Of a DNA stretch of 64,000 bases, positions 30,589 to 40,710 are shown piece after piece. Position 1 is the first letter of the stretch. Each line of letters starts with the position of its first letter. Both the position numbers and the translations under genes were made by a program. Under the pieces are notes generated by a model. The model searched no databases. It had not been told where the DNA came from and saw nothing but the letters and a program-made list of their open reading frames with translations. Source of the stretch: Oxalobacteraceae bacterium OTU3CAMAD1 (GTDB taxonomy: Bacteria > Pseudomonadota > Gammaproteobacteria > Burkholderiales > Burkholderiaceae_D); NCBI GenBank assembly GCA_024123915.1, contig CP099650.1:2418001-2482000 (forward strand), given 5' to 3'.

Positions 30589-31488
30589 ATGGATCGCATC
30601 ACCGCCGCCAAGGTATTCGTCGCCATCACCGAACGGGGCAGCATGATTGCCGCCGCCGACGTGCTGGACATGTCGCGCGCGATGGTCACGCGCTATCTGG
30701 CCGAGATGGAAGAATGGGCCGGCGCCCGGCTGCTGCACCGGAGCACGCGCCGGCTGAGTCTGACCGATGCCGGCGACGTCACCCTGGCGCGCTGCCGCAA
30801 GTTGCTTGAGCTGGCCGACGCGATGGAAGTGGCGGTCGACGAGGACGACACGCCAAAAGGGCTGCTGCGCATCACCTGCTCGCCGTCGCTGGCGCACGCC
30901 GAGCTGGCCAGCGCCGTGACGGCTTTCCTCAAACGCTATCCGCGTACCTCGGTTGATCTGCAGGGTGGCAACCGGGCGGTGAATCTGGTCGAGCAGCGCA
31001 TCGACCTGGCATTGCGCATCACCAATGCGTTGGAGCCGAACCTGATCGCCCGGCAACTGGGGCATTGCGATTCGGTGGTGTGCGCGGCGCCGTCTTATCT
31101 GGCCGAGCGCGGCGCGCCGCAGCGGGTCGAGGATCTGGTGACCCACAACTGCCTGGCGTACACGTACTTCGGGCAGAGCCTGTGGCAGTTCACGCGCAAG
31201 GATGGGGAAGAGGTGACGGTGCCCGTTAGCGGCAACTTGTCGGCCAATGACGACCATATACTGTTAAAAGCGGCGGTGGAGGGCGCGGGCATCGCCTTGC
31301 AACCGCTGTATAGCGCCGGCCCGCTGATCGCTGAGGGTAGATTAGTGGCGTTGCTGCAGGACTACAAAACGCAGCAAATGGGAATTTACGGGATTTACAC
31401 GTCGCGCCAGCACATGTCGCCGGCGCTGCGGGCGATGCTGGATTTCCTGCTCGATTGGTTCTCCCACACAAGCCTTGCTGGCGCGTAA
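30589..31488 (+). CDS. LysR-family transcriptional regulator
   Basis: A 299-aa protein. N-terminal winged helix MDRITAAKVFVAITERGSM, then AADVLDMSRAMVTRYLAEMEEWAGARLLHRSTRRLSLTDAG; the substrate-binding domain follows with LLRITCSPSLAH and the membrane-proximal signature DDHILLKAAVEGAGIALQPLY. It resembles CrgA/AaeR-type LysR proteins. It is divergently placed to the MBL-fold gene, the probable target. The 266 bp downstream to odhA hold no gene. Confidence 0.9.
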   Translation: MDRITAAKVFVAITERGSMIAAADVLDMSRAMVTRYLAEMEEWAGARLLHRSTRRLSLTDAGDVTLARCRKLLELADAMEVAVDEDDTPKGLLRITCSPSLAHAELASAVTAFLKRYPRTSVDLQGGNRAVNLVEQRIDLALRITNALEPNLIARQLGHCDSVVCAAPSYLAERGAPQRVEDLVTHNCLAYTYFGQSLWQFTRKDGEEVTVPVSGNLSANDDHILLKAAVEGAGIALQPLYSAGPLIAEGRLVALLQDYKTQQMGIYGIYTSRQHMSPALRAMLDFLLDWFSHTSLAGA

Positions 31489-31701
31489 CTCTCGGGTTGG
31501 AAATATGTAAATATTGCCGGCGGCGCGGCTTGCCGTGCGACTTAGGTGAAAATTAATACTGACGGTATCGGTACATAAATGGTTGTTGCGATACAATACC
31601 GGTGCTATCCTGAATGACCGTTTTTTGAACCACTGAAGAACTTTAGCCCTTCCCCACAACTTGATGTGCAATCCGCTAACCGGTCAGGCCGTGTCGCGGA
31701 A

Positions 31702-31714
31702 GGTTAGACTAACC
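31702..31714. promoter_or_regulatory. Inverted repeat upstream of odhA
   Basis: GGTTAG-A-CTAACC, an exact 6-bp dyad 40 bp before the odhA start; another CTAACC copy lies about 35 bp upstream (31675-31681). Could be an operator in the odhA leader; the binding protein is unknown and no clear -35/-10 pair was found. Confidence 0.3.
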
Positions 31715-31754
31715 CGCTAATTCCTCGCGAAGCGCGAAGAAAGGTGAGCAGCAA

Positions 31755-34607
31755 ATGCAACAATATACGTCCAACTCCTACCTGTTTGGTGGGAACGCTC
31801 CGTACGTCGAAGAACTGTACGAGGCGTATCTCAACAATCCAGGTTCCGTGCCAGATAACTGGCGCTCGTACTTCGATGCCATGCAGCACGTGCCGGCCGT
31901 CGATGGCACCAACAAGCCAGACGTCGCTCACGCCTCCGTCATCGCCTCCTTCGCGGAACGCGCCAAATCCGGTCCTATCCGTACCGTCGTGGCCTCGGCC
32001 GACGCCGAAATGGGCCGCAAGCGTGTTGCAGCTACGCAACTGATCGCCGCTTACCGCTATCTGGGTTCCCGCTGGGCCAATCTGGACCCGCTGCAACGCC
32101 AGGAACGTCCGGCCATCAACGAGCTGGAGCCTAGCTTCTACGGCTTCACCGATGCGGACATGGATACCGTCTTCAACATCAGCAACACCTATTTCGGCCC
32201 AGAGACCGCGACCCTGCGCGACCTGCTGAACTACCTGCGCGACACCTATACCCGTTCGATCGGCGCAGAGTATATGTACATCTCCGACCCAACCGAAAAG
32301 CGCTGGCTGCAAGAGCGCCTGGAGTCGATCCGTTCGACCCCGAATTTCACGGCGGAAAAGAAAAAGCACATCCTGGAGCGTCTGACCGCGGCCGAAGGCC
32401 TGGAACGCTACCTGCACACCAAGTACGTCGGCCAGAAGCGTTTCTCGCTCGAAGGCGGCGAGACCTTCATCGCGTCGATCGATGAGATCATCCAGCGCGC
32501 CGGCGAAAAAGGCGTGCAAGAGATCGTTATCGGCATGGCCCACCGTGGCCGTTTGAACGTGCTGGTCAACACCCTGGGCAAAGCGCCTAAGGAACTGTTC
32601 GAAGAATTCGAAGGCAAGCACGGCGACGACCTGCCGGCCGGCGACGTCAAATACCACCAAGGTTTCTCGTCCGACATCTCGACCCAAGGCGGTCCGGTTC
32701 ACCTGTCGCTGGCGTTCAACCCGTCGCACCTGGAAATCGTCAACCCGGTCGTCGAAGGTTCGGTCAAGGCCCGCATGGATCGCCGTGGCGACCACCTGGG
32801 CAAGCAAGTGCTGCCAATCCTGGTCCACGGCGACGCCGCCTTCGCAGGCCAGGGCGTTGTCATGGAAACGCTGAATCTGGCGCAGACCCGTGGCTACGGC
32901 ACGGGCGGCACGGTGCACATCGTCATCAACAACCAGATCGGTTTCACCACCTCCGACCCGCGCGACGCGCGTTCGACCATCTACTGCTCGGACGTCGTCA
33001 AGATGATCGAAGCGCCGGTGCTGCACGTGAACGCGGACGATCCTGAAGCCGTCGTTCTGGCTTCGCAGATCGCGATGGACTACCGTCTCGAGTTCCAGAA
33101 AGACATCGTTGTCGACATCATTTGCTACCGCAAACTGGGCCACAACGAGCAAGACACGCCAGCGCTGACCCAGCCGCTGATGTACAAGAAGATCGGCCAG
33201 CACCCAGGCACCCGCAAGCTGTACGCGGACAAGCTGGTTGCCCAGACCGTGATCCCAGCCGACGGCGGCGAACAGATGCAAGCCGCCTACCGCGATGCGA
33301 TGGACGCCGGCAAGCACACCGTCGATCCGGTCATCTCGAATTTCAAGAACAAGTACGCCGTCGATTGGCTGCCGTTCCTGAACCGCAAGTGGACCGACTC
33401 GGCCGACACCGCCGTGCCGATGACCGAACTGAAACGCCTGGCCACCCGCATCACCACGGTGCCGGACGGCTTCAAAGTGCACTCGCTGGTCGAGAAAGTA
33501 CTGGGCGACCGCGCCACCATGGGTCGCGGCGAACTGAACCTGGACTGGGGCATGGGCGAACACCTGGCCTACGCGTCGCTGGTCGCTTCGGGCTACGCAG
33601 TGCGCCTGACCGGTCAGGATGCCGGCCGCGGCACCTTCGTGCACCGCCACGCCGTGCTGCACGACCAGAACCGCGAGCGTTGGGACGCGGGCACCTATGT
33701 GCCGCTGCAAAACATCGCCGAAGGCCAGGCGCCGTTCACCGTCATCGACTCCGTGCTGTCCGAAGAAGCGGTACTGGGCTTCGAATACGGTTACTCGACC
33801 GCCGAGCCAAACACCTTGACGATCTGGGAAGCCCAGTTCGGCGACTTCGTCAACGGCGCGCAAGTGGTCATCGACCAGTTCATCAGCTCCGGCGAAGTGA
33901 AGTGGGGCCGCGCTTCGGGCCTGGTCATGATGCTGCCGCACGGTTACGAAGGCCAGGGTCCTGAGCACTCGTCCGCGCGTCCGGAGCGTTTCCTGCAGCT
34001 GTGCGCAGACAACAACATGCAAGTCGTGCAGCCGACCACCGCCGCGCAGATTTTCCACGTGCTGCGTCGCCAGATGGTGCGCCAGTTCCGCAAGCCGCTG
34101 GTCATCCTGACCCCGAAATCGCTGCTGCGTAACAAGGAAGCAGGCTCCTCGCTGAACGAACTGGCCAAGGGCGCCTTCCAGACCGTCATCGGCGAAGTCG
34201 ACGAGAAAATCGATGCCAAGAAGGTCAAGCGCGTTGTCGCTTGCTCGGGCAAGGTCTACTACGATCTGGTCAACGCACGCAAAACGCGCGGCCAGACCGA
34301 CACCGCCATCATCCGTGTCGAACAGCTGTATCCGTTCCCGCACAAGTCGTTCGCTGCCGAACTGAAGAAGTTCCCGAACCTGACCGAAGTGGTGTGGGCG
34401 CAGGACGAGCCGCAGAATCAGGGCCCATGGTTCCAGATTCAGCACAACATCTTCGAGAGCATGGACGCAGGTCAGCGCCTGGCATACGCCGGTCGCCCAG
34501 CGTCGGCATCGCCGGCCGTCGGTTACTACGACAAGCACTACGCCCAGCAAAAAGACCTGCTGGAAACGGCGTTCTCGAAGCTCAAAGGTTTCATCCTGAC
34601 GAAGTAA
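31755..34607 (+). CDS. odhA: 2-oxoglutarate dehydrogenase E1 component
   Basis: Thiamine-diphosphate-dependent decarboxylase of the 2-oxoglutarate dehydrogenase complex, 950 aa. The N-terminal docking segment (NSYLFGGNAPYVEELYEAYL) and conserved E1o blocks (GMAHRGRLNVLVN, KYHQGFSSDI, LAFNPSHLEIVNPVVEGSVKAR, HGDAAFAGQGVVMET) are present. Also called sucA. It starts an operon with odhB, a PspC-like gene and lpd. Confidence 0.97.
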   Translation: MQQYTSNSYLFGGNAPYVEELYEAYLNNPGSVPDNWRSYFDAMQHVPAVDGTNKPDVAHASVIASFAERAKSGPIRTVVASADAEMGRKRVAATQLIAAYRYLGSRWANLDPLQRQERPAINELEPSFYGFTDADMDTVFNISNTYFGPETATLRDLLNYLRDTYTRSIGAEYMYISDPTEKRWLQERLESIRSTPNFTAEKKKHILERLTAAEGLERYLHTKYVGQKRFSLEGGETFIASIDEIIQRAGEKGVQEIVIGMAHRGRLNVLVNTLGKAPKELFEEFEGKHGDDLPAGDVKYHQGFSSDISTQGGPVHLSLAFNPSHLEIVNPVVEGSVKARMDRRGDHLGKQVLPILVHGDAAFAGQGVVMETLNLAQTRGYGTGGTVHIVINNQIGFTTSDPRDARSTIYCSDVVKMIEAPVLHVNADDPEAVVLASQIAMDYRLEFQKDIVVDIICYRKLGHNEQDTPALTQPLMYKKIGQHPGTRKLYADKLVAQTVIPADGGEQMQAAYRDAMDAGKHTVDPVISNFKNKYAVDWLPFLNRKWTDSADTAVPMTELKRLATRITTVPDGFKVHSLVEKVLGDRATMGRGELNLDWGMGEHLAYASLVASGYAVRLTGQDAGRGTFVHRHAVLHDQNRERWDAGTYVPLQNIAEGQAPFTVIDSVLSEEAVLGFEYGYSTAEPNTLTIWEAQFGDFVNGAQVVIDQFISSGEVKWGRASGLVMMLPHGYEGQGPEHSSARPERFLQLCADNNMQVVQPTTAAQIFHVLRRQMVRQFRKPLVILTPKSLLRNKEAGSSLNELAKGAFQTVIGEVDEKIDAKKVKRVVACSGKVYYDLVNARKTRGQTDTAIIRVEQLYPFPHKSFAAELKKFPNLTEVVWAQDEPQNQGPWFQIQHNIFESMDAGQRLAYAGRPASASPAVGYYDKHYAQQKDLLETAFSKLKGFILTK

Positions 34608-34718
34608 GCGCTAAGGGGCCGCGCGCTGGGTGCGGCTTCTCCTTTCCTCACATAACTTACGGAGCGCCGCCTTGCTACGCGGGGCGGCGCCGCAATAACA
34701 AATATACGGAGTTTTACA

Positions 34719-35975
34719 ATGGCACAAATCGAAGTCAAAGTTCCTCAATTGTCGGAATCGGTCGCTGAAGCAACCATGCTGACGTGGCATAAAAAAGTCG
34801 GCGACGCAGTCGCGCGCGACGAAAACCTGATCGATATCGAAACCGACAAGGTCGTTTTGGAACTGCCCGCGCCAGCAGCCGGCGTGCTGATCAAGATCAT
34901 CAAGGGCGACGGTAGCACCGTTGTCGCCGACGAACTGATCGCCGTGATCGACACCGACGCCGCCGCAGCCGCCGCCGCTCCTGTCGCCGCCGCCGCACCT
35001 GCTCCAGCCGCAGCCGCTCCTGCAGCAGCGCCAGCCGCCGCGACCGGTGGCAGCAAGGGCGATGTCGCCATGCCAGCAGCCGCCAAGATCCTGTCCGAAA
35101 AAGGCCTGAGCGCTGGCGATGTCGCCGGTTCGGGCAAAGACGGCCGCGTGACCAAGGGCGACGCCCTGGCCGCTTCCGCTCCAGCCGCCACCCCGGCCGT
35201 GGCGCCACTGGCCGCCGCCGCCGCCAAGCCGGCCCTGCAACAGATCGCTTCGCCAAGCGTCGCCAGCCTGGGCGAGCGTCCGGAAGAGCGCGTGCCGATG
35301 AGCCGTCTGCGCGCCCGTATCGCCGAGCGTCTGCTGCAATCGCAATCGACCAACGCCATCCTGACCACGTTCAACGAAGTGAACATGGCTCCAGTCATGG
35401 AACTGCGCAACAAGTACAAAGACAAGTTCGAAAAAGAGCACGGCGTCAAGCTGGGCTTCATGTCGTTCTTCGTCAAGGCCGCCGTCGCAGCCCTGAAAAA
35501 GTACCCGATCATCAACGCTTCGGTTGACGGCAACGACATCATCTACCACGGCTACTTCGACATCGGTATCGCTGTCGGTTCGCCACGCGGCCTGGTGGTG
35601 CCTATCCTGCGCAATGCCGACCAAATGTCGATCGCTGAAATCGAAAAGAAAATCGGCGAATTCGGCGCCAAGGCCAAGGAAGGCAAGCTGACCCTGGACG
35701 ACCTGACCGGCGGCACGTTCTCGATCTCGAACGGCGGCACCTTCGGCTCCATGCTGTCGACTCCGATCATCAACCCGCCACAATCGGCCATCCTGGGCGT
35801 GCACGCGACCAAGGACCGCGCTGTTGTCGAAAACGGCCAGATCGTAATCCGTCCGATGAACTACCTGGCGATGTCCTACGACCACCGCATCATCGACGGC
35901 CGCGAAGCCGTCCTGGGCCTGGTCGCCATGAAAGAAGCGCTGGAAGATCCTGCACGTCTGCTGCTGGACCTGTAA
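34719..35975 (+). CDS. odhB: 2-oxoglutarate dehydrogenase E2 (dihydrolipoyl succinyltransferase)
   Basis: A 418-aa E2 core. Lipoyl domain with Lys44 in the ETDKVV motif, Ala/Pro-rich linker (about 80-110), E3/E1-binding domain (about 113-150), then the catalytic domain with [13 protein letters not shown] carrying the active-site His. Also called sucB. It is 111 bp after odhA; the next gene in the operon is separated by a dyad repeat. Confidence 0.97.
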   Translation: MAQIEVKVPQLSESVAEATMLTWHKKVGDAVARDENLIDIETDKVVLELPAPAAGVLIKIIKGDGSTVVADELIAVIDTDAAAAAAAPVAAAAPAPAAAAPAAAPAAATGGSKGDVAMPAAAKILSEKGLSAGDVAGSGKDGRVTKGDALAASAPAATPAVAPLAAAAAKPALQQIASPSVASLGERPEERVPMSRLRARIAERLLQSQSTNAILTTFNEVNMAPVMELRNKYKDKFEKEHGVKLGFMSFFVKAAVAALKKYPIINASVDGNDIIYHGYFDIGIAVGSPRGLVVPILRNADQMSIAEIEKKIGEFGAKAKEGKLTLDDLTGGTFSISNGGTFGSMLSTPIINPPQSAILGVHATKDRAVVENGQIVIRPMNYLAMSYDHRIIDGREAVLGLVAMKEALEDPARLLLDL

Positions 35976-35988
35976 TCGCTTGCCAGCG

Positions 35989-36052
35989 AACCCGGGCACA
36001 CCGGGGTCGTACCCCGTACGGGGTACGACCCCATTCCCGGGTTTGCGGGTTT
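35989..36052 (+). repeat. GGGGTCGTACCCC dyad repeat, copy B
   Basis: Perfect inner dyad at 36003-36032 (GGGGTCGTACCCC, GTAC-type centre, GGGGTACGACCCC). Left outer arm AACCCGGG (35989) and right arms CCCGGGTTT and GCGGGTTT. It starts 13 bp after the odhB stop and stands inside the odh operon, so transcription must pass through it to reach lpd unless a promoter follows. Confidence 0.85.
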
Positions 36053-36071
36053 CAACTCTTAAAAGGGTGTT

Positions 36072-36404
36072 ATGAGCGTTGCTGAAGAAATCAAGCGTTT
36101 GCACGAACTGCATCAGGCCGGCGCCCTGTCGGACGCGGAATTCGCGGCCGCCAAGGCGCGCCTGCTGGACAGCGAGCCCTACAAGCCGGGCGACAACATC
36201 GGCGAAGATATCACCCGCCTGCGCCGCTCGCGCACCGACCGCTGGCTGGGCGGCGTCTGCGGCGGCCTCGGCCGTGTCTCCGGCATCGAGCCGTGGATCT
36301 GGCGCCTGCTGTTCGTGATGTTCGTGCTGACCTTTGGTTTCGGCCTGGCGATCTACATTCTGTTATGGATTTTCGTTCCAGACGAAGAACTGATTGGAAA
36401 ATAA
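36072..36404 (+). CDS. PspC-domain protein with N-terminal SHOCT-like motif
   Basis: A 110-aa protein. Residues 3-33 (EIKRLHELHQAGALSDAEFAAAKARLL) match the SHOCT-type short helical motif. Residues ~50-108 form a PspC domain: RWLGGVCGGLGRVSGIEPWIWRLLFV followed by one hydrophobic span (FGLAIYILLWIFVP). PspC proteins act in phage-shock/envelope-stress responses. It is placed between odhB and lpd (3 bp before lpd), so it is co-expressed with a central-metabolism complex. Confidence 0.85.
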   Translation: MSVAEEIKRLHELHQAGALSDAEFAAAKARLLDSEPYKPGDNIGEDITRLRRSRTDRWLGGVCGGLGRVSGIEPWIWRLLFVMFVLTFGFGLAIYILLWIFVPDEELIGK

Positions 36405-36407
36405 AAA

Positions 36408-37838
36408 ATGAGTAAACAATTTGACGTAGTAGTCATCGGCGCCGGTCCCGGCGGTTATATCGCCGCCATCCGCGCCGCACAACTGGGTTTCTCGGTTGCT
36501 TGCGTGGACGCATGGGAAAATGAAAAAGGCGGTCCCGCACCAGGCGGCACCTGCACCAACGTCGGTTGCATCCCGTCGAAAGCGCTGCTGCAATCGTCCG
36601 AGCACTTCGAGCACGCCGGCCACGCGTTCAAGGACCACGGCATCGATGTCTCCGGCCTGTCGCTGAACCTGCCACAAATGCTCAAGCGCAAAGACACCGT
36701 CGTCAAGCAAAACAACGACGGCATCCTGTTCCTGTTCAAGAAAAACAAGGTCACCTTCTTCCACGGCCGCGCCTCGTTCGCCGGCGCCGCCACCGCTGAA
36801 GGCTACCCGCTGACGATCTCGGCGCCTGCCAACGAGACCATCAACGCCAAGCAAGTCATTATCGCCACCGGTTCCAACGCGCGTGAACTGCCGGGCGCAC
36901 CGTTCGACGAGCAACTGATCCTGTCGAACACTGGCGCGCTGGCGATCCAGGGCGTTCCTGCCAAGCTGGGCGTGATCGGCGCCGGCGTGATCGGCCTGGA
37001 AATGGGCTCCGTATGGCGCCGCCTGGGTTCGGAAGTGACCGTGCTCGAAGGCCTGCCAGTATTCCTGGGCGCGGTCGACGAGCAGATCGCCAAGGAAGCG
37101 GGCAAGCTGTTCGCCAAGCAAGGCCTGTCGATCAACCTCGGTTGCAAGATCGGCGCGATCACCAAGGGCGACAACAATGTCACCGTGGTGTACGAGAACG
37201 CCAAGGGCGAGTCCATCACCTCCGTGTTCGACAAGCTGATCATCTCGATCGGCCGCACCCCCAACACCAACGGCCTGGCCGCCGACAAAGTCGGCCTGTC
37301 GCTGGACGAGCGCGGTTTCGTGGCCGTCGACGACGACTGCAAAACCAACCTGCCGGGCGTATGGGCGATCGGCGACGTGGTGCGCGGCCCGATGCTGGCG
37401 CACAAGGCGGAAGAAGAGGGCGTTGCCGTTGCCGAGCGCATGGCCGGCCAGCATGGCCACACCAACTTCAACACCATTCCTTGGGTCATCTACACCTCGC
37501 CGGAAATCGCGTGGGTCGGTCAGACCGAGCAGCAACTGAAGGCGTCGGGCGTCGCTTACAAAGCCGGCACCTTCCCGTTCCTGGCGAACGGCCGCGCACG
37601 CGCGCTGGGCGACACCTCGGGCATGGTCAAGTTCCTGGCCGACGCGACCACCGACGAAATCCTCGGCGTGCACATCATCGGACCGATGGCCTCCGAGCTG
37701 ATCTCGGAAGCGGTTGTGGCGATGGAGTTCAAGGCTTCGGCCGAAGACATCGCGCGCATCTGCCACGCGCACCCGTCGCTGTCGGAAGCGACCAAGGAAG
37801 CCGCTTTGGCAATCGATAAGCGTACCCTGAACTTCTAA
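36408..37838 (+). CDS. lpdA: Dihydrolipoyl dehydrogenase (E3)
   Basis: FAD-dependent re-oxidation of dihydrolipoamide for 2-oxoglutarate dehydrogenase, 476 aa. FAD motif [13 protein letters not shown], redox disulfide [19 protein letters not shown] motif [18 protein letters not shown], and the C-terminal catalytic HAHPSLSEA. It follows the PspC-like gene by 3 bp and ends in a clear terminator. Confidence 0.96.
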   Translation: MSKQFDVVVIGAGPGGYIAAIRAAQLGFSVACVDAWENEKGGPAPGGTCTNVGCIPSKALLQSSEHFEHAGHAFKDHGIDVSGLSLNLPQMLKRKDTVVKQNNDGILFLFKKNKVTFFHGRASFAGAATAEGYPLTISAPANETINAKQVIIATGSNARELPGAPFDEQLILSNTGALAIQGVPAKLGVIGAGVIGLEMGSVWRRLGSEVTVLEGLPVFLGAVDEQIAKEAGKLFAKQGLSINLGCKIGAITKGDNNVTVVYENAKGESITSVFDKLIISIGRTPNTNGLAADKVGLSLDERGFVAVDDDCKTNLPGVWAIGDVVRGPMLAHKAEEEGVAVAERMAGQHGHTNFNTIPWVIYTSPEIAWVGQTEQQLKASGVAYKAGTFPFLANGRARALGDTSGMVKFLADATTDEILGVHIIGPMASELISEAVVAMEFKASAEDIARICHAHPSLSEATKEAALAIDKRTLNF

Positions 37839-37860
37839 GCAGTAGCTACAGGCGGACTGC

Positions 37861-37888
37861 GGGCGGACTGCGGTCCGCCCGTTTTTGT
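37861..37888 (+). terminator. lpdA terminator
   Basis: An 8-bp stem GGGCGGAC/GTCCGCCC with a 4-nt loop at 37861-37880, followed by a T5 run. It lies 23 bp after the lpdA stop. Confidence 0.88.
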
Positions 37889-37915
37889 TTGCGCCGCCCA
37901 CATAGAATCGAACAC

Positions 37916-39013
37916 ATGAACGTCGAAGAGTTTTATCAGCAAGCGCTGGAACAGCGCAATTTCAAGGCCGACGCAGCCCAGCGCCGCGCCGTCGATCGTC
38001 TGCAGTTATGCTACGACGAATGGGTGGCGTACAAGGGCCAGCGCTCGAGCACGTTCAAGCGCCTGATCAACCGTCCCGAGGTGCCGAAGGGCGTCTACAT
38101 GTGGGGCGGGGTGGGGCGCGGCAAGTCGTTCCTGATGGATAGCTTCTATTCGGTGGTGCCGCTGGTGCGCAAGACGCGCCTGCACTTCCACGAGTTCATG
38201 CGCGGCGTGCACCGCCAGCTGGACGAGCTGACCGGCGTCGCCAATCCCCTCGACGAGGTGGCCAAGCGCATCGCCAAGAAATACCGTTTGATCTGCTTCG
38301 ACGAATTCCACATCTCCGACGTGGCCGACGCCATGATCATGTACAACCTGTTGAAGGCGCTGTTCGACAACGGCGTGTCCTTCATCATGACGTCGAACTA
38401 CGACCCGAAACTGCTATACCCAGACGGGCTGCACCGCGATCGCATCCTGCCGACCATCGAGATGCTGTACGAGAAGCTCGACGTGATGAACATCGACGCA
38501 GGCATCGACTATCGCGGCCGCGCACTGGAGCAGGTCGATTCCTACTACACGCCGATCAACGCCGAGACCGATCAGAAGTTGCGCGACGCTTACACCAGCA
38601 TCGCCGAGACGGCCGACGAGGACCCGGTGGTGCGCATCGAGGCGCGCGAGATCCGCGCCTTGCGTCGCGCCGGCTCCATCATCTGGTTCGATTTCCACAC
38701 CTTGTGCGGCGGGCCGCGTTCGCAGAACGATTATCTGGAAATCGCCAGCCGCTTCCATACCGTGATATTGTCCGGGATTCCGATGATGTCGGCGTCGATG
38801 TCGTCGGAGGCGCGCCGCTTCACGTGGCTGATCGATGTATTCTACGACCAGGGCGTGAAGTTGTTGATGTCGGCCGAGGTCGAGCCGGAAGAGCTGTACA
38901 CGACCGGCACCCTGGCCAACGAATTTCACCGCACGGTGTCGCGCATTGTCGAGATGCAGTCGCGCGAGTACATGGATAAGGAACAGCGGGCCGCAGCCGG
39001 TTCGCTGGCCTGA
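37916..39013 (+). CDS. zapE: AFG1-like ATPase ZapE
   Basis: A 365-aa AAA-type ATPase that in Escherichia coli destabilises Z-rings under low-oxygen or stress conditions. Walker A MWGGVGRGKSFLMD, Walker B LICFDEFHISD, arginine-finger region SNYDPKLLYPDGLHRDR. The ATG at 37916 is preferred over 37889, which falls in the lpdA terminator region. Placement after the odh operon is seen in other Burkholderiales. Confidence 0.93.
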   Translation: MNVEEFYQQALEQRNFKADAAQRRAVDRLQLCYDEWVAYKGQRSSTFKRLINRPEVPKGVYMWGGVGRGKSFLMDSFYSVVPLVRKTRLHFHEFMRGVHRQLDELTGVANPLDEVAKRIAKKYRLICFDEFHISDVADAMIMYNLLKALFDNGVSFIMTSNYDPKLLYPDGLHRDRILPTIEMLYEKLDVMNIDAGIDYRGRALEQVDSYYTPINAETDQKLRDAYTSIAETADEDPVVRIEAREIRALRRAGSIIWFDFHTLCGGPRSQNDYLEIASRFHTVILSGIPMMSASMSSEARRFTWLIDVFYDQGVKLLMSAEVEPEELYTTGTLANEFHRTVSRIVEMQSREYMDKEQRAAAGSLA

Positions 39014-39029
39014 TGTAACAGGAAAGAAT

Positions 39030-39749
39030 ATGAGAGCAAGTTTGAAACCGTTGGGCGACATGATCGCCATCGCCGTGCTGGCCGCTGTTGCTGCCGTCGC
39101 TGCCCCGGCCGTCGCGCAGGAGGCGACGTCGGTGGCGCCGCCGTCGCATTCGGTCGAGGAGGCCGACGCCACCCTGGCCAAGGTGGCCAAGGACCGTGAC
39201 GCCGTCAACGCCGAATACGCAGCGCGCGAGGCGGTGTGCAACGAAAAATTCTTCGTCAATAATTGCCTGGACAAGGCCAAGGAACAGCGCCGCGCCGCGC
39301 TGGCCAACCTGCGCGTGCTGGAAGTGGAAGCCGAACATTTCAAGCGCGCCGATTCGGTGGCGCGCCGCGATGCCGACCTGGCCGAGCGCGTGCGCAAGGA
39401 CGAGGAAGAGCTTGCCCGGCGCGAGGCCTTGCCGCCCAAACCGGTCAAGGATGTGGAGAACTTGCCTGCGCCCGCACCGGCGAAAGGCCGGCGCGTCGCC
39501 GAGCGCGAGGCCGACCATGCCGCCAAAATGAAACGCGAGGCGGCCGCGACGGCGGCCGACGCCGACAAGCGCGCCGCCAACGTGGCCCGTTTCGAGCAGA
39601 AGAAGATCGACTCCGAGCGGCGTCAGGCGGAAGTCGCCAAGCGGGTGGCGGAAACCGAACGCAAGGTGGCCGCCAAGGTTGCGGACGCGAAGAAGAAAGC
39701 GGATGCGGCAGCGGCAGCCGCAGCGGCCGCCGCGAAGAAGCAGCAGTAA
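39030..39749 (+). CDS. Exported Ala/Lys/Glu-rich coiled-coil protein
   Basis: A 239-aa protein with a signal peptide (about residues 1-30, ending AAPAVAQ). Residues ~45-95 carry KDRDAVNAEYAAREAVCNEKFFVNNCLDKAKEQRRA with two cysteines that could pair. From residue ~110 on it is one long charged Ala-rich helix ending in poly-Ala ([18 protein letters not shown]), TolA-like in texture. Function unknown. A GGAAAG site supports the ATG at 39030, 16 bp after zapE. Confidence 0.7.
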   Translation: MRASLKPLGDMIAIAVLAAVAAVAAPAVAQEATSVAPPSHSVEEADATLAKVAKDRDAVNAEYAAREAVCNEKFFVNNCLDKAKEQRRAALANLRVLEVEAEHFKRADSVARRDADLAERVRKDEEELARREALPPKPVKDVENLPAPAPAKGRRVAEREADHAAKMKREAAATAADADKRAANVARFEQKKIDSERRQAEVAKRVAETERKVAAKVADAKKKADAAAAAAAAAAKKQQ

Positions 39750-39777
39750 GGTTGCGCCGCCCCGGTTGGCCGGTGTT

Positions 39778-40551
39778 TCAACGGTTGACGGGCGGGGCGG
39801 GCGCCACCAATTTGATAATCGCCATCGTGCAATTGTCGCCTTTGCCCTGCGCGCGCTCGGCGGCCTTGCCGATCAACCGTTCGGCCGCTTGGCGCGGCGT
39901 GTTGCGCGCCACGGCCGCCGCCAGCTCCTGGTCGGTGAAACATTGCCACAACCCATCCGAGCACAGCAAAAAAGAATCCCCCGGGCGCAAGCCCTCATGC
40001 GTGCCCAACGTCACGAACGGCGCCTTGAAACCGTTCCCCAGCACATTGCTGAGCAGCTTGGAACTGCGATGTTTCTTCGCCGCTTCCAGCGGCACCTTGT
40101 CGTTCTGCACCAGATGCTCGATATACGCGCTGTCATTGCTGCGCGCCACGCTGGCCTCTCCGCTGAAGCGGTACACCCGCGTTTCGCCCACATGCGCCCA
40201 GACCGCCTGACCGGCCGGCGTCAGCACCAGCAGGGCGAGCGCGCTGTGCGGTTCGGCGCTGGCGGCGATCGGATTCATCTTGATGACTTGATGGGCCTCC
40301 AGCGCTATCGCGCCGAGCAACTCCTTCAGCCGCGGAATGCTGGGCACGTCGCCGACGCGGAACTCGTCGAACATATGCCTGCTGGTCAGCAGCGCCTGGT
40401 CCGAGCCGATGGGGCTGTGGTTGCCATCGGCGAGCACCGCCAGCACGTAGCCGGGCGCGTTTGGCGACGTCAGCAGGGCGACGCGGTCGTTTTGCTGCGG
40501 CCGGTTGCCGATGTGCTGGGCCGTGCCGGCTTCTATTTTATAGGCGCTCAT
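39778..40551 (-). CDS. PP2C-family serine/threonine phosphatase
   Basis: A 257-aa PPM-type phosphatase domain. Motifs: NRPQQND (motif 1 with Asp), VLADGNHSPIG (DG metal site, though the usual DGMGG glycine pair is replaced by DGNHS), WAHVGETRVYRF (GDSR-type), FLLCSDGLWQC, and GDNCTM near the C-terminus with the last metal Asp. Probably active but divergent. No partner kinase is adjacent; the nearest is the LRR kinase 10 kb away. Convergent with the coiled-coil gene. Confidence 0.82.
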   Translation of the reverse strand: MSAYKIEAGTAQHIGNRPQQNDRVALLTSPNAPGYVLAVLADGNHSPIGSDQALLTSRHMFDEFRVGDVPSIPRLKELLGAIALEAHQVIKMNPIAASAEPHSALALLVLTPAGQAVWAHVGETRVYRFSGEASVARSNDSAYIEHLVQNDKVPLEAAKKHRSSKLLSNVLGNGFKAPFVTLGTHEGLRPGDSFLLCSDGLWQCFTDQELAAAVARNTPRQAAERLIGKAAERAQGKGDNCTMAIIKLVAPAPPVNR

Positions 40552-40710
40552 ATGGTTGACACTGTATCCTGAACGGCGGCTGAGCGGCGATATCGATCAT
40601 TCTGTTGGCGGCGGGGCCGCCGTAGATTAAACTATGCACCGTGTCGCAGTTTGTTTGCAATACGTGTGTTGTTTCAGTGAAACTTTTTGTGTGAGTAGAG
40701 ACCTAGAAAT

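Noticed and set aside
31704..34550. 948-codon minus-strand reading frame opposite odhA
   Set aside because: Shadow of odhA with repetitive His/Arg/Val content.
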